Shown here piece by piece: positions 23,324 through 34,978 of a DNA stretch of 64,000 nucleotides. A program made the position numbers and the translations under genes. Below the pieces are notes generated by a model. The model saw nothing but the letters and a program-made list of their open reading frames with translations, was not told the origin of the DNA and searched no databases. Positions within the stretch are counted from its first letter, which is position 1. Every line of letters begins with the position of its first letter. The stretch spans positions 1-64,000 of the forward strand of contig JARJPL010000408.1 in NCBI GenBank assembly GCA_030782805.1. The letters are read 5' to 3'. This DNA is from Aschersonia sp. MBC 622. Lineage: Eukaryota > Ascomycota > Sordariomycetes > Hypocreales > Clavicipitaceae.

Positions 23324-24352
23324 ATGGGCTCCCCTAACCTCCCTTCCCCCCCAGCGGAAGACAGCAAAGTGAAAAAAATCACTGCAAAAGCCACAAAGCC
23401 AGCCCATCGCGCTTCTAAGCGTGCCAACACCGCCTCTGCCGCTCATCACCATGAAATTATCGCTGGCGCCGCTGGCATGGACGGCCGCCACAAGAGAGTG
23501 TGGAAGGCCTGTGAGCGCTGTCGGATGAAGAAGACCAAGGTACATTTCCCTTGTGTAGCTGTACATTAACGATAATTGTGCCGGCACTGACTCAATTCAA
23601 TAAAGTGCGACGGCGAGTTTCCTTGCAAACGTTGCAAGGACGATGGACTCGTCTGCACTGCTGGCATTCGAAAGAAGATGGAGTACAAGCAGTTGCCGAG
23701 AGGGTACGTCAACTCACGCCTCGCTCGACCTCAGCAATCACCATCCTAACGCCATCTAGCTACGCCGAAGTTCTCGAGAGCACGCAGCTCACTCTGATCG
23801 CCACCATCCACAAGCTGTACTCCATGGTCCGCACCTCCCAACCCTGGGATCTCGGCGAGCCAGACGTCAACGAACGTGGCCAGCCAGTCGTACACAACAT
23901 TGCCCAGAAGCTTGGATGCATCCGTCCCAATTGCGACATCGATCTTCCCGCTCACTCAGTATTTCCCGAGGATGAGACCAGCATGGCTGAACTCGCCCGT
24001 CAGCTCGAAGAGCAACAGCCTCACGAACACGATGCACCCAGCTCCCACTCTGCCACTACCACTACAAGGGAAGGCGAATCATCGACCTACACGCGTACCG
24101 ACCGAGCATCTTCTTCCGAACTTGACCATTCCGATGTGGAACAAGATTACCGCAAGATGGCCTTTGGAAGCCACAATGCCCTGTCCCTGTCTCCACAGAG
24201 CTTTGCCAGTGGCAGCGACTTCGAGTTCAGTACGACACCAGTAGATCTTGACGCCGGCGCGATGTTTTCAACACAATCATCATCATCAATGCCAGACTTT
24301 TCTTCTTCGTGGGTCGCGGTTCCCAAAGCTCGACAGCTGCAGCAGCAGCAGC

Positions 24353-24416
<64 letters not shown>

Positions 24417-24636
24417 GCAGCAGCAGCAGCAAGAGCCGTCAAATACGATATCGATGCCATTCATGCAGCAGCCGAGCTCTTTGCAGAACCTCGTGATGAT
24501 GAATCAGGACGCCCTTGATGCGGACTTTGGCACAATCAAGCCCGATATCTTATCCTACGTCAACCCGGATGTCATGATGGGCATGTCGGATCCGATGATT
24601 TATGCTGGCTTTGATAACGACAACATGAGACTATAG
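23324..24636 (+). CDS. Zn2Cys6 transcription factor with 31-residue polyglutamine tract
   Basis: DNA-binding regulator, nuclear by inference. The exons are 23324..23539, 23606..23703 and 23760..24636 (396 aa). Intron 1 splits the zinc cluster. The joined cluster is CERCRMKKTKCDGEFPCKRC plus KDDGLVC, with cysteines at 63, 66, 73, 79, 82 and 89 (C-x2-C-x6-C-x5-C-x2-C-x6-C). A basic N-terminal arm precedes it, and a conserved-looking block follows (LIATIHKLYSMVR, then GQPVVHNIAQKLGC). The middle is acidic and Ser/Thr-rich. A pure run of 31 glutamines is encoded by 24340..24432 with a CAA core and CAG ends. No classical fungal middle homology region is present and the protein is short for the class. 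It stands alone in gene-poor DNA, so its targets cannot be guessed from neighbours. Confidence 0.9.
24340..24432 (+). repeat. CAA/CAG trinucleotide tract encoding 31 Gln
   Basis: An uninterrupted glutamine codon run in the regulator gene, with CAG codons at both ends and CAA repeats in the core. It is likely to vary in length between strains, as such tracts usually do. Confidence 0.95.
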
Positions 24637-27600
24637 ATTGGAGTCGGGAAAGGTCACTTGAAATCTTGGCAAATGCAATTTTGCTGCCAGGGCTAGGGTG
24701 TGCTTGAAGAAGCAGCTGTGCATGGCTAGTTATTTCGCATAATGAGATATGGAGTTTTGATGCATTACTGTAGGAAAATGGCGTCGAGGTAGGGTATCTG
24801 ATTTTACTGAATGGAACCCGGGGTTTGGAGGCATGGCAATGGTTTTCGTTCCTGGGTTATGTATATGTCGGGCCTTTTTTACCCTTGTTGACATCGCGAT
24901 TAGAATTCAACCAATTACACCGACTCTCCAAAGTACCTGAGCTGTAACTCGCCTGGGCCATAGACTGAACGACTTGGCCAAGCAAAGCCCGGGTGCGCAC
25001 GTAGCAATGGCATTCACGTTTAATGTAGAGCTCTGACAATTGCAATACAAAAATGAATCGTTGCAGCCACTGGAATGATGAACAATGGTGTGTATTGATA
25101 GATAGGGTCGCTGGCGGTGGAAGATCCACTGCTGCAAATGAGCCTTTCTGGCAAAATTTTGCCGAGCTGAGGAGCCTGCGAGCCTACCTCTGTAATTAAA
25201 GACTTATTAGAAAGCATTTGCAATCAGTCCGGCGAACAGTAAACCCACAAGGCCAAGATGAAACTTTAGTGCCCCGGAAAAAATGCTAAGATGAACCCAA
25301 CAGTTAAGAAGAGGGGGCGCTGCCTGCGCAGACTTGACGGGCTAAACCACACAGGGACAGAATGAGACATGGGAAAACAAGAACTAACCAGGTTGCCTGA
25401 TTTGGTTGGCGGTTGATCAGGCTAAATAAGATTTTTGTCAGCCTCGTTCGCGCGTCTGGCATTAGAACTACCGAGATTACAAAGCGCGCTAAAAGGCTTC
25501 AACGGAACAATCCCCGCAGGTATCTAGGACAAGAAGGCAGAAAGAATCAAACGCTTGAACTCGTATCTAGTTAGTGGTTACGGCTCCCGAGAATCAAGGG
25601 CCGAACCGGGACTGAAAAACATGTAATCAGAAGTTTTCGTGCCCTGGCCAGGAATCAGTTGGCAAGTCCGCAGTTTACTGGTAATATCTGGTCCGTAATC
25701 CGTACTGTTGCCAAAAACGGGTCACCCCTCTTTCTTTGTTACCGGTACTAGTTAGAATGACATGTTGCCACAACTCTGTTTGCTTGAAGTTGATGGTGGA
25801 GTGAGACAGTCCTTCGAACGAACGACCTCAGCCATCTGCAATATAGGCTATGAACAATGATGGGGATGACATGGCTGCCAATTCGACCATATGCAGGAGC
25901 GCGAGAGTCACCCGCCACAGCATGACACCATTCTATGCAAGGCTGGCCCTCTCAACCTCACAAGCCAACGATTTGCATGCGCGCCCCAGCTTATTACATC
26001 TGACTACATAAAACAAGCATCAGCCTTGTAAAATTTTTCTTGGCCCAGTGGCTGCGATCTTTGCCCACTCGCTCGTGTAAACGAGCAGCCATGCATCTCG
26101 CCCGGTTTCTAGATTTTCCGCTTCACAACGTTTGTAGAGACGAACATATCATCAGATGTCTATCCCAACGAGCTTGACGAGGTCAGCTCGCATCGGCGGC
26201 GCCACCATCATTCACCAACTTGACGACGTCCGGGAAACACCCGAGGCCATAAATTACCACCACTGTGCCTACGTGGGAGGGTCACTTCTTCGAGGTAAAA
26301 CCAGTAAGCCCTGTCTATAACTACCTTGCAGTATTTCGCGACACTTTGCTTGGCTTCTGCCGAGCTAATGTGCAAGTTCTGCTTAATGAGCGGTATATAT
26401 GTGGGTTGGGCCAAGGATTGCTGTAACTTACAAAGATCCTACACATGTCAATCAAAATTGACTAGTTATAAAACTTTCCTCTGCACGCGCGGGCCCTATT
26501 TGGTCTTTACAATCTGTAGTTAATGATGGAGGATCAAGGGCGTACGAGTGGGCGACCGAGTTCCGCTGTGGTATTCTTTGTCATCTTTTCTGGCGACCTC
26601 TCGAATGCTTACCAGACCAATGCAGATACAAGCAAATTTCAGGCTACCCTCTCTTTCACTTCCTTTCATTAGGGCGATCATGATCCTAACTAGGGCCTGA
26701 TTTTGCCACATGGGCGTAGCACAATTGCCACTACTTTACCCACTCAATGCCTATCGTGTGGTCTTGCACACCTTCTCATTCCAAACTCTAAATAAAACGA
26801 GACTACGAGGGAGTTGTTTCCGTGCGTCGATTCCGATGGCCGACAGCGATGAAATACTCGTCTGGAATTTGTGCCTGTGGTGTAAGCAAAGCTTATTGCC
26901 TCTGGTATGGTTCGGACTTTCGGGCTGTACTCTAATTCACCGCTGTCTCAATAATTATACACCATTTGCACTTTCTGGCGTGGTCCTCATGGAGAATTTG
27001 AAGGTTTCTGGGAAGAAAAAGCATAGTGCTTGCTATGGGGCTGATTTGTGCTGGTTGGTAAGGAGCTAGGAGCGCAGGTCTTCAGCGCAGGCTGTGATAA
27101 TAATGCGTTGTGGAAAGAGCAACTCTCGGGGACACATAGCTTTCTTAGTGCACTCAGCACTCATCAGTGCGATGGACAGCTAGTGTCATATAATTGGCTG
27201 ATTTTGTATTTTCCTGGTGCAGTGTACCAACTACATCTATCAATTCCTGAATGCCAACATCCTTCAGGAATCTCTTCCTGAACCTTTTCACACATGCCCG
27301 CACATAGCCATGGTAGAAAGTCGTCTCTTTCAGTCTCTTGAAAACCTTCACTGGATACACGGGTGCTCCGTAGCTGCATCTCCGCGGCCACGGATAAGCC
27401 AAAATAAAAGCTCTGCAGTTCTCAGTTTCGGTGGCGGCCCCTCCCCAACATTGCTTCAACGGTCGGCCTTCGGGCGCCGTCTTGGCAGCGTACCCTTTGA
27501 AAATCGGACTAAAGTCTAATGTCCCGTCCACCAAAGGGTGCAGACACGATTCGTGGCTTTCGTTGGGACTTCGGGACTGTCCATCTCATCGCAAGCAGCT

Positions 27601-28658
27601 TCCAGAATGCTGCAGACAAATTTGCTGTCCAGCCATGATACTGGGCATGGCGGGCGGGCGTCGTCGTTCATTTCTCTGCTTTGTCTCCTCGGGACCGACA
27701 TGGCTGTGGAGTTTCCGAGCGGAAGACAAATTCGCCATCTGGTTTGTAGTGTACGGGAAAATGCCGTCTTAAATCCACCCCCCCCCCCCCTCCACCTTTT
27801 TTTCCGCAAGTCCACCTGCGAGATACCAAAGCTCCCAGTACAAGTCCAACGGTGCGCGTACGGCGCATTACGCGTAATTTTTCAGCCAAGACCCCGATGC
27901 TCAGCTCACAAGACATTTCTCTATTGAGTGCAGCATCATCTACCATTAATTGCTTTCCCCCCACTGGGCAGTGTAAACTGGGAAACGTCTTGGGCTCATC
28001 CTGCGACATCAATGTCTGAAATTATGTTGTCAGGACAAGCCTTGGCATGCTTAACATGCATATTAAAGACTGGCTGAATATAAATATAGCCCGCTACTCG
28101 GCCAAGATTCTCCAAAGAACAACCATTCCGCGAGTTGCTCCCGTATCCCGCGCGCACGTTTTTTTTCGCAAACTCGGATTCGGACTATTGCCTCGCACGC
28201 ATCTTTTACGACGAGCTGACCCGTTTCGGCACTTTGAGGCGCCAGCTCAGGCGTACGCCCCGCAAACGCTTGTGACAGGGTTTTGTTCGGAGGTGTTGAT
28301 GACCCTCCTACTCTGTTACAAGCGCAGCCACAATTGTCCATAGTATTTGTTGGCAACAAAAAGATCGTCGGGCCAGGTCTGTATTTATTTATGGACGCAG
28401 ATATCAAAACACAAGGCACAATTACAGAAAAGAGTGGGGCCAGGTTTTGATTTCGCCGCACATTTTCAATTCAAAGACGAAAACACGGATTCAATATACA
28501 TCTTAACAATCTCAAGTACCAAAACTCCCACTTAAAGCCGATTCGTGGGGTTGAAACATCATTCAATTGCAAGCACACGGGCCCCCAAACCGTCCTAAGC
28601 ACGCTGCTGGACAATGTCGAGATGAGCAGATGTTTGCACCAAAAGCCACATGTATTCA
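24637..28658. other. 4-kb gene-free region between the regulator and sos7
   Basis: No gene can be supported. On the minus strand at about 26310-26710 two short ORFs could be joined through a GTAAGC donor and a GTAG acceptor into one open stretch, but I do not recognise the product. A run of 13 C lies at about 27778-27790. The remainder shows nothing I can name. Confidence 0.45.
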
Positions 28659-29766
28659 TTAGCTCTTGGTGTCCAGGAGCTGCCTCAGTATGCTTTCACC
28701 GGCGCGCCACCATCGTGCTCGTTGCTCGAGATCGTCGCCAACGCCCCCCAGTGTAGCTTCTTTCCTTCGCTGTGCCTCGCGCGCCGCTGCCTTGCTGTTC
28801 TGCCGCTTCGCCTCCAGCGGACCCAGCTCGGCCTCGAGTCGCTCAGCCTCCTTTCTCTTACGAGGGAGTTTCGACTGAAGAGCTTCCAGCTCACGCGTGA
28901 CTTCTTGCTGCTCTGCTTGCCGACGCGACACGAGCTGTCTCGTCTTGGTGAGTGGCAGATTCATATCTGGATTCGAGTCTGCTGTGGCCCTGGATGACTT
29001 TAATTCCGCGACTTGCGCGCGAAGATCATGTAGCTTCATGGGAATTTCCCCCAATTTAGCTGTTTCTAGCTGGATGCTTTCGTATTTCTGGCTCAATTCG
29101 CGGGCTCTGCGTTCCAAATCCTCTATCATGCTCGCAACGTCCAACTTGAGATTCTTCAGCTCAGCCTTTGCCTCCATGTTATGCTTTTCCAACTCGATAT
29201 TCTCCCGCATACTGACGATAAGTGGCGGGTCTCCCACGATGGCGCGTATGAATTTCTCCTTAGTGACTTGTTCGACGTAAGAGAATCGCAATTTGGAGAA
29301 GAGCTCGCTGTAATGCGCCAGGTCGGTTTCAAGGCTTGCCGGTGTCGGCCCTTCCAAACATGAGTTCGATACATCTGAGGATCTCTGTCTCGGCTCATGC
29401 GCTGCATAGTTTGTAATAGGCTGGATCAACTTGATGATAGAAATTTCCTGCTGCGCTCGATGTCGCGTCAGTGCCATGAGCACATCCTGTGCTTTGCCTG
29501 CCGTTTTGCGTGGTGAGACCGTCATGGCTTCGGGCTGTGGGACTGAAGCTCCAGCGTACGTAGTGTCGTGGGATTTCACAAACAGGCGACCGGGCAATTT
29601 GGTGACGAAGACATGTTGAAGCCAAGGGTCGCGATGACCGGAGCTGTTTACTTGAAACCTGATTGGGTTAGTGCGTACCCCACCTCGAATGACCAACATC
29701 AAGTGCGCCACTCGCTCTTGAAGACTCGTTCACGTACTTTTCTCCAATGATTATTTTTTCGGCCAT
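28659..29766 (-). CDS. sos7: Kinetochore protein Sos7-like coiled-coil protein
   Basis: Sos7 is a fungal kinetochore protein that works with the KNL1/Spc7 complex. The exons are complement(29738..29766) and complement(28659..29658), 342 aa. The intron has a GTACGT donor and a CTAACCCAATCAG end, and it gives the start MAEKIIIGEKFQVNSS. The conserved block RFSYVEQVTKEKFIRAIVGD lies near residue 140-160, followed directly by a long heptad-rich coiled coil to about residue 320 (many Glu, Lys, Leu and Arg). The family call rests on this block plus the coiled coil. Its start codon is only 48 bp from that of the divergent gene, so the two share a very compact promoter. Confidence 0.8.
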
Positions 29767-29814
29767 TGCACCCGCTGCAAGGTGGACCAGTGCCTTCTGG
29801 GCTGCTTTCGAATC
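29767..29814. promoter_or_regulatory. 48-bp divergent promoter between sos7 and a nuclear protein gene
   Basis: Only 48 bp separate the two start codons, less than a usual 5' leader. The two transcripts probably overlap at their 5' ends, or each initiates inside the other gene. Confidence 0.65.
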
Positions 29815-30795
29815 ATGTCAACCGATGAATTTCTTACGGACGACTACGTCGCTGGCCTACTAAGCCAGGAAGCTTCCGACTGTTCGATTAAATACTCTGC
29901 CATGGGTGTCGACGCTTTCCTAGTCAAGGACTCTAAGTCCAAGAAGTAACACACCAAATGGCGAGTCCACGTCAGAATGTATTTTCTAACAGATAATAGA
30001 TCTACAAATATGCCAAAGCCAAATACGAGATTTCTGCGCAACATCATTAGAGGTACCGACACCCACAACAAAGCACTTCTAGCCAAGGAGGCCGCGGAGT
30101 CGAAGGCTCGCTTAAAGAGATTGGAGCGTGCCGAGGAGACCAAGCGAAAGAAGTTGAATCCTACGACAAAGGACTTACGCGAGCGACATATGGGAGACAT
30201 CCAAGCGATCTTGGGCGGCGGGAAGCGAAGGGGGCGAGATGGCGGTGCCGACACGGACAACAACAAGAAAGAGACTGACCGCCGCGATCGAGCCAAGGCA
30301 AAGCGTGGGGCGAGACCACACAAGAACGAAGATAACTATAGAGATGGTGATCAACGAGGGCCACATGAGGGTCGCGCCTCTTCGAATTATGGAAACGAGA
30401 GCTCCGAGCACTATGGCAGCCGACAACACGGCAGGCGGCGTTCGCAACACAAGGACCGTTCGGCCGATGATGAACCTCAACCTCGCCTCCACAAGAGCTC
30501 AAGAGATGGTAGATCCAGATCTCCTGGAGGTTACTGTCAATTCAAAAGAACAAGAAGCCGAGATGCAGAACGCCGACGCCACCGGCATCGCTCGTTACCC
30601 AGGGATAGATCGTCCGTGTCCGCTGAAAATCAGTCTGCGTTACGAGATTCAGAAAATGAGGAGATTGGACCGGTCCTGCCACCCAAAATCCGTGGGCGCG
30701 GTGCTGTTGGCGTATCGTCAGGAATAGACAGACGCTTCTCAGCGTCGTATGATCCAAAGACGGATATAGAAGGCTTTGACGATGCCAATATATAG
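29815..30795 (+). CDS. Arg-rich nuclear protein, possible pre-mRNA splicing-related
   Basis: The exons are 29815..29945 and 30000..30795 (308 aa). The intron runs from GTAAC to AATAG, and joining gives KSKKSTNMPKPNTRFLRNII in frame. The N-terminus (LTDDYVAGLLSQEA, then KYSAMGVDAF) and the PKPNTRFLRNIIRGTDTHNK block with a following basic helix (residues about 48-95) look conserved among fungi. From about residue 125 the protein is rich in Arg, Asp, His and Ser with RSRSP-like patches, as in splicing-associated proteins. I recall relatives annotated as splicing factor 38B-like, but there is no PRP38 domain that I can see, so the role is an inference. It is divergent from sos7. Confidence 0.75.
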
Positions 30796-32495
30796 ACTTG
30801 ATGGACAACGCACGATCAAATGAAGATGTTCGTGCCGAGGTTCGCATCATATCAATAACAAGTTGCAGTCGTGTGGTTCAGGGGAGGGACATATTGAGTA
30901 TCACGAAAAGATGAAATGGGCGATAGTCTATTAATGATATGGTGTGGGCTTCGTTGGAATACGGCATAGCGAGACTTATCGAGGATGCTCTTGGGCATTC
31001 ATTTTTTGGATCAAGTCTCTTTCTCCGATCGCATGGCAGTGCTGAGAATGTCTTTCATCTCAATGCCTATTTCTGATTAGCTGGTACGGGGTCATGGACA
31101 TTCTTTCCTTCTAAACACCATATAATTTATTTATGATTGATCCAGGCTCCCCTGTATCAGCGGTAAGCTGAAGTTGGGATCGCGTCAAGATGAGGTAACA
31201 ATTTGGCACAGGCGGCACATGACGAGGTTGAGTGTTGGTATTTTCAAGTGAGCGCTATAACGCCCCTATAGATCACAAAATCGAGGGCTGTGGCATGATT
31301 TCAGAGTGCATGTCATGTACATCTGTAACATGACCAAACCACTACGTCAAATGAGGGGGCGTCTATACGGCATATCTTCAAACGCGGGGTATCGTGAGTG
31401 TGACGTGCGCGATATATGTCCTCCGTGGTTTGCGAAACTGTTTTTGCAGCTTCTTGTTCTCTGCAGCGTGCGAGAACTGGCTTGGTATATTCGGAAAAAA
31501 TCCTTGCACGGTACAAATCAACTCTCAGAGATTGCTCAACAACCACTAATTTACTTACAACCTACAGTAGCAAGTATTTAGGTACCCGACGTCATGCAGT
31601 CCCACTACCTACCTAGGTACCTACGCGCGCGAGGGGTGTTTTTTGATATAGCAATAATACGCTGTCACGTACAAAATGTCTTCTTACTGTCTGGTGAGAC
31701 TGTCAGAGCATCTAGTACGTGTAGGAGTTAATATAGATTTATTCTGACATATCTGAGCGACTTGACAGTGTTCCTAGACAGCAAAGAGACATTGCAAACT
31801 GGAGACGCTGTACCTTAGGGGCTAGGTCAGAAAATACCCCCCTCCCGCGTAGGTACCTATCTGTCAAGTCTCATCCAGGGTCCTCTCAGTCCAAGCAAAG
31901 GCAAAGGGTGGCGGCGGCGCTGGATTGCCATGCTTTAGTGGGCCACGATGGCCTGTCTTTCTGTGGGCTCCAGCGCATTTTGTGACAATCTTCAGGCGCG
32001 GATACTCGGGCCTGACCTCCTGAGAGGTGCCATGGAAGGCTCAAGACACCCCCCATTTACAGGCTCTCCCGCCGCTGACTGGCCAGCCTGCAACTGCAAC
32101 TGCAATGATTGTCCCATGTTATCTTGGGTGTGCCCTCCTCCGCCATTGCGTACTTCATCACTCCCTAATAATCATTTGTTGCCTTTCCCCTCTCGTCTCA
32201 TTCTCGCTCCCGTTTATCGATTTCCAGCCTCTCTGCATCATTCTGTGTGCTGAACGAACGCGCATTTGAGCTGTGGCAGAGTTTTAGGCCCGGCTTCTTC
32301 CCCTTGACTATTGGCTGCCTCCCCACGCGCCGCTCTCGTCAGTATCCTCAACGTCGATCGGCATATGCCGATGTGAAAGAGCCACACGGCTGCCTTTGCT
32401 GGCTGTGAGAGGTGACTCAAGTATCACCTCTTCAGCTTGCCATATTTTTTCTATTCAAATTCGCCGATATACTCGTCAAAAGTGCAAGCGACAGG
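30796..32495. other. 1.7-kb intergenic region upstream of the RING ligase
   Basis: No supported gene. TAGGTACCTA-like palindromic motifs occur near 31579, 31601-31623 and 31851. The last 400 bp are pyrimidine-rich and probably belong to the promoter and leader of the next gene. Confidence 0.45.
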
Positions 32496-34978
32496 ATGCG
32501 AACCACACGAATCGTTATCCTCCTCATCTTCTTTACCGCCACCCTCTTTGTCTTCTTTCGAGCCGTTCTGTCCGCGACACAATCGTCACCCATCGCTCAT
32601 CCGAAGCCATCAACCGCTAGAAAGTCCATTCTAGGACTTGTTTACTACAACCCGCCATTTTCCCTCTTCCAGCCCAATGCCGCCATCAGCTTGACGGATG
32701 ACAACAGCACATCGTTTGCAGCGAGACCTGCCGCCTTTGGTCCTCAGCTGGTGCCCCGTGGCTTGAGCGGACAGCTTTGGGTCGGCAGTGGATTTGCTGA
32801 GGATAGCCTGGAATCGCCTGGAGAACTTGGCTGCAGCGATATCCCCGGCTGGGAAGGCGGCGCCAGTCCCCAAGCGATACTCAAGTCGTCAATCAAATCA
32901 GTGGTAGCTCATCACTCGCCAGCCGAAAGCAAACCCGTTCGAAGCAACAAGAGCGCAAAAAAATCACGACAAGAAATCGGATCGGACGACGAGACACCCA
33001 AAACCCCGCGTTCTATTGATGACGGCACCGACAACTACCTGCATGAAGCCCTTCGCAATTCTCTCGCGCGGCGAGATCCTTCGGCATCATCGCATGCTGA
33101 TATACAGTCGATGCAAGAATCTGCAGAAATCGAGGGCAAGGTAGTGCTGCTAATGCGCGGAGGCTGCGGATTCTTGGAAAAGGTCATGTGGGCACAGCGC
33201 AGGGGCGCCATTGCCGTCATTGTTGGCGATAATCAGCGCGGAGGCCCACTAGTCAATATGTTTGCGAGAGGTGAAGATGCGGAAAATGTCACCATCCCGT
33301 CTGTATTCACCGCGCGAACCACTGCCCAACTTCTGTCGTCCCTCACACAGCCAGGAAGCTTCATTGAGGATAGTATCGATGAGGGTGGAAATCCAGTGTT
33401 GAAGGTGCAGAAGGGCGTAAAATCATCCCCGAAGAAGTTCGAAGAGAAGACGAAATCGGCTGTTCAAGGTAAGGCCAACCCGACAGCAACGGCAAGCAAA
33501 CCCTTTCGTCGCGCTGCCAAGGAACTCACCTCAGTGAACAAAGGTGACCGCAGCTGGCTTTCCCGTACGCTTGGTTTTGGAACAAGCTCAGGCCGCGCAA
33601 ATTCTGAGTCCCCGTCCGCTCATGGGAAACTGGAGTGGGTAATGGTCGATGAATGGGACAACGAAATCGACAAGAAGATCTCCGATAGGATGAAGGGTAC
33701 CAAAAGGCAGTCACAGAAGCCAGCCAAGGTGGTGGAAGACGAGTTTCGCATTGGTGTGCAGGACTGGCGCGACCCAAAATTTGTCGATAAGTCGCATTCG
33801 AGTGACAAGGCCAATACCGTCAGCTCAGTCTCCCGCAAGACAGAAAGTAAGCCCGCGAGCAGGCTTTCAGGGAAAGACGCAGCATCTAACGCCAATACCA
33901 ACTCCCCGTCGAAGTTTGGCCACAGCCGTGGTCTCTTCAGAACAGTATTTGGAGATGAAGATCCAGCTGAGGATAGCGAGCCCTCAGATGCATTAGATGA
34001 TGATGACAAGACGGACCCCCCTAAACACAATGAGCCAACCCCCGGACCTCATCATGGCCTCTGGGTCACCATCACACCCAACAGCGGCACTAGTCCCTTC
34101 TTTGACACTCTGCTTGTTCTTGTTGTCAGTCCTCTCGTGACTCTCAGCGTCGTCTATGCCTTATTGATCCTGCGAGCACGTATTCGTCGTCGACGCTGGC
34201 GAGCTCCAAAATCTGTTGTGGAGCGCTTACCAGTTCGTACTTATCACACTGTGGCAACAACTCCTAGCATCTCGCCACAGGCTTCTTCTCCTTCCGCTTC
34301 GTCGCCGACTACCCCTCTGCTTCAGCATAGCCCGTCGCGGCCAAGACCTCGCTCCCGTACGACCACTGGTGTCCCCGAGAGCGCTAATCTCCCTGTTCCG
34401 AGCCCGCCCATTCCCACTGCCTCGAGCAGATCCCGACACCGAGCTGGAAATGAGCATGAAAAGGGATCGAGTGGCTTCTCTGCTGAATGGCGGAAGTACA
34501 TGGGACGGCAAGTTGAGTGTGTTGTATGCTTGGAAGAGTACGTTGACGGCGTTAGCCGTGTAATGAGCCTTCCCTGCGGTCACGAATTCCACGCCGAGTG
34601 CATGTAAGCATTTGTCTGGTAACTTCTATTCCAAATTTCTCACTGACATGACATGACAGTACTCCTTGGCTAACAACTCGGCGCCGGACTTGCCCTATTT
34701 GCAAGGGTGATGTTGTCCGCTCTCTTGCACATTCATCTCGATCCATGCCTCGGTATGAGCCCTACCGTGAGGACAGCGATGACGATGCGATGGCTTCTTC
34801 GAGCCTGGCATCCGATGTTGAGCAGGGCATTAGCCAATCAGATGCACAAAATGGTCAAAGCTCTTCCCGTGGAGATGGCCGGCTTGGGGTCGTCTCGCAC
34901 AGCCCTGGTAATGGCGCGCAACACGTGCCATCAAGATCGCCGTCACCCGCGCAGCGTCGGCCCAATCCGAACTCCTAG
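32496..34978 (+). CDS. PA-TM-RING-H2 E3 ubiquitin ligase
   Basis: Membrane ubiquitin ligase of the secretory or endolysosomal system (PA-TM-RING type). The exons are 32496..34603 and 34660..34978 (808 aa). The start at 32496 is chosen because MRTTRIVILLIFFTATLFVF is a good signal or anchor sequence; the frame is open further upstream, to 32412, without adding anything. A protease-associated domain lies at about 170-290 (KVVLLMRGGCGFLEKVMWA, then IPSVFTARTTA). A membrane helix lies at about 534-560 (TLLVLVVSPLVTLSVVYALLIL), with RIRRRRWR on the cytosolic side. A RING-H2 finger begins at about 675 (CVVCLEEY, CGHEFHAEC, then CPIC). The intron falls inside the RING between its sixth ligand and TPWL. 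A long charged, disordered segment links the PA domain to the helix. Confidence 0.9.

Noticed and set aside
24227..24464. PolyCys, polyAla, polyVal and polyAsn ORFs around 24300
   Set aside because: These are other-frame readings of the CAA/CAG tract that encodes glutamines in the regulator.
27516..28012. ORFs across the C homopolymer near 27780
   Set aside because: Gly- or Pro-rich translations caused by the homopolymer; no coding signature.
32412..32495. Upstream in-frame extension of the RING ligase start
   Set aside because: It would put about 28 residues before a good signal or anchor sequence starting at 32496; the downstream Met is the more natural start.
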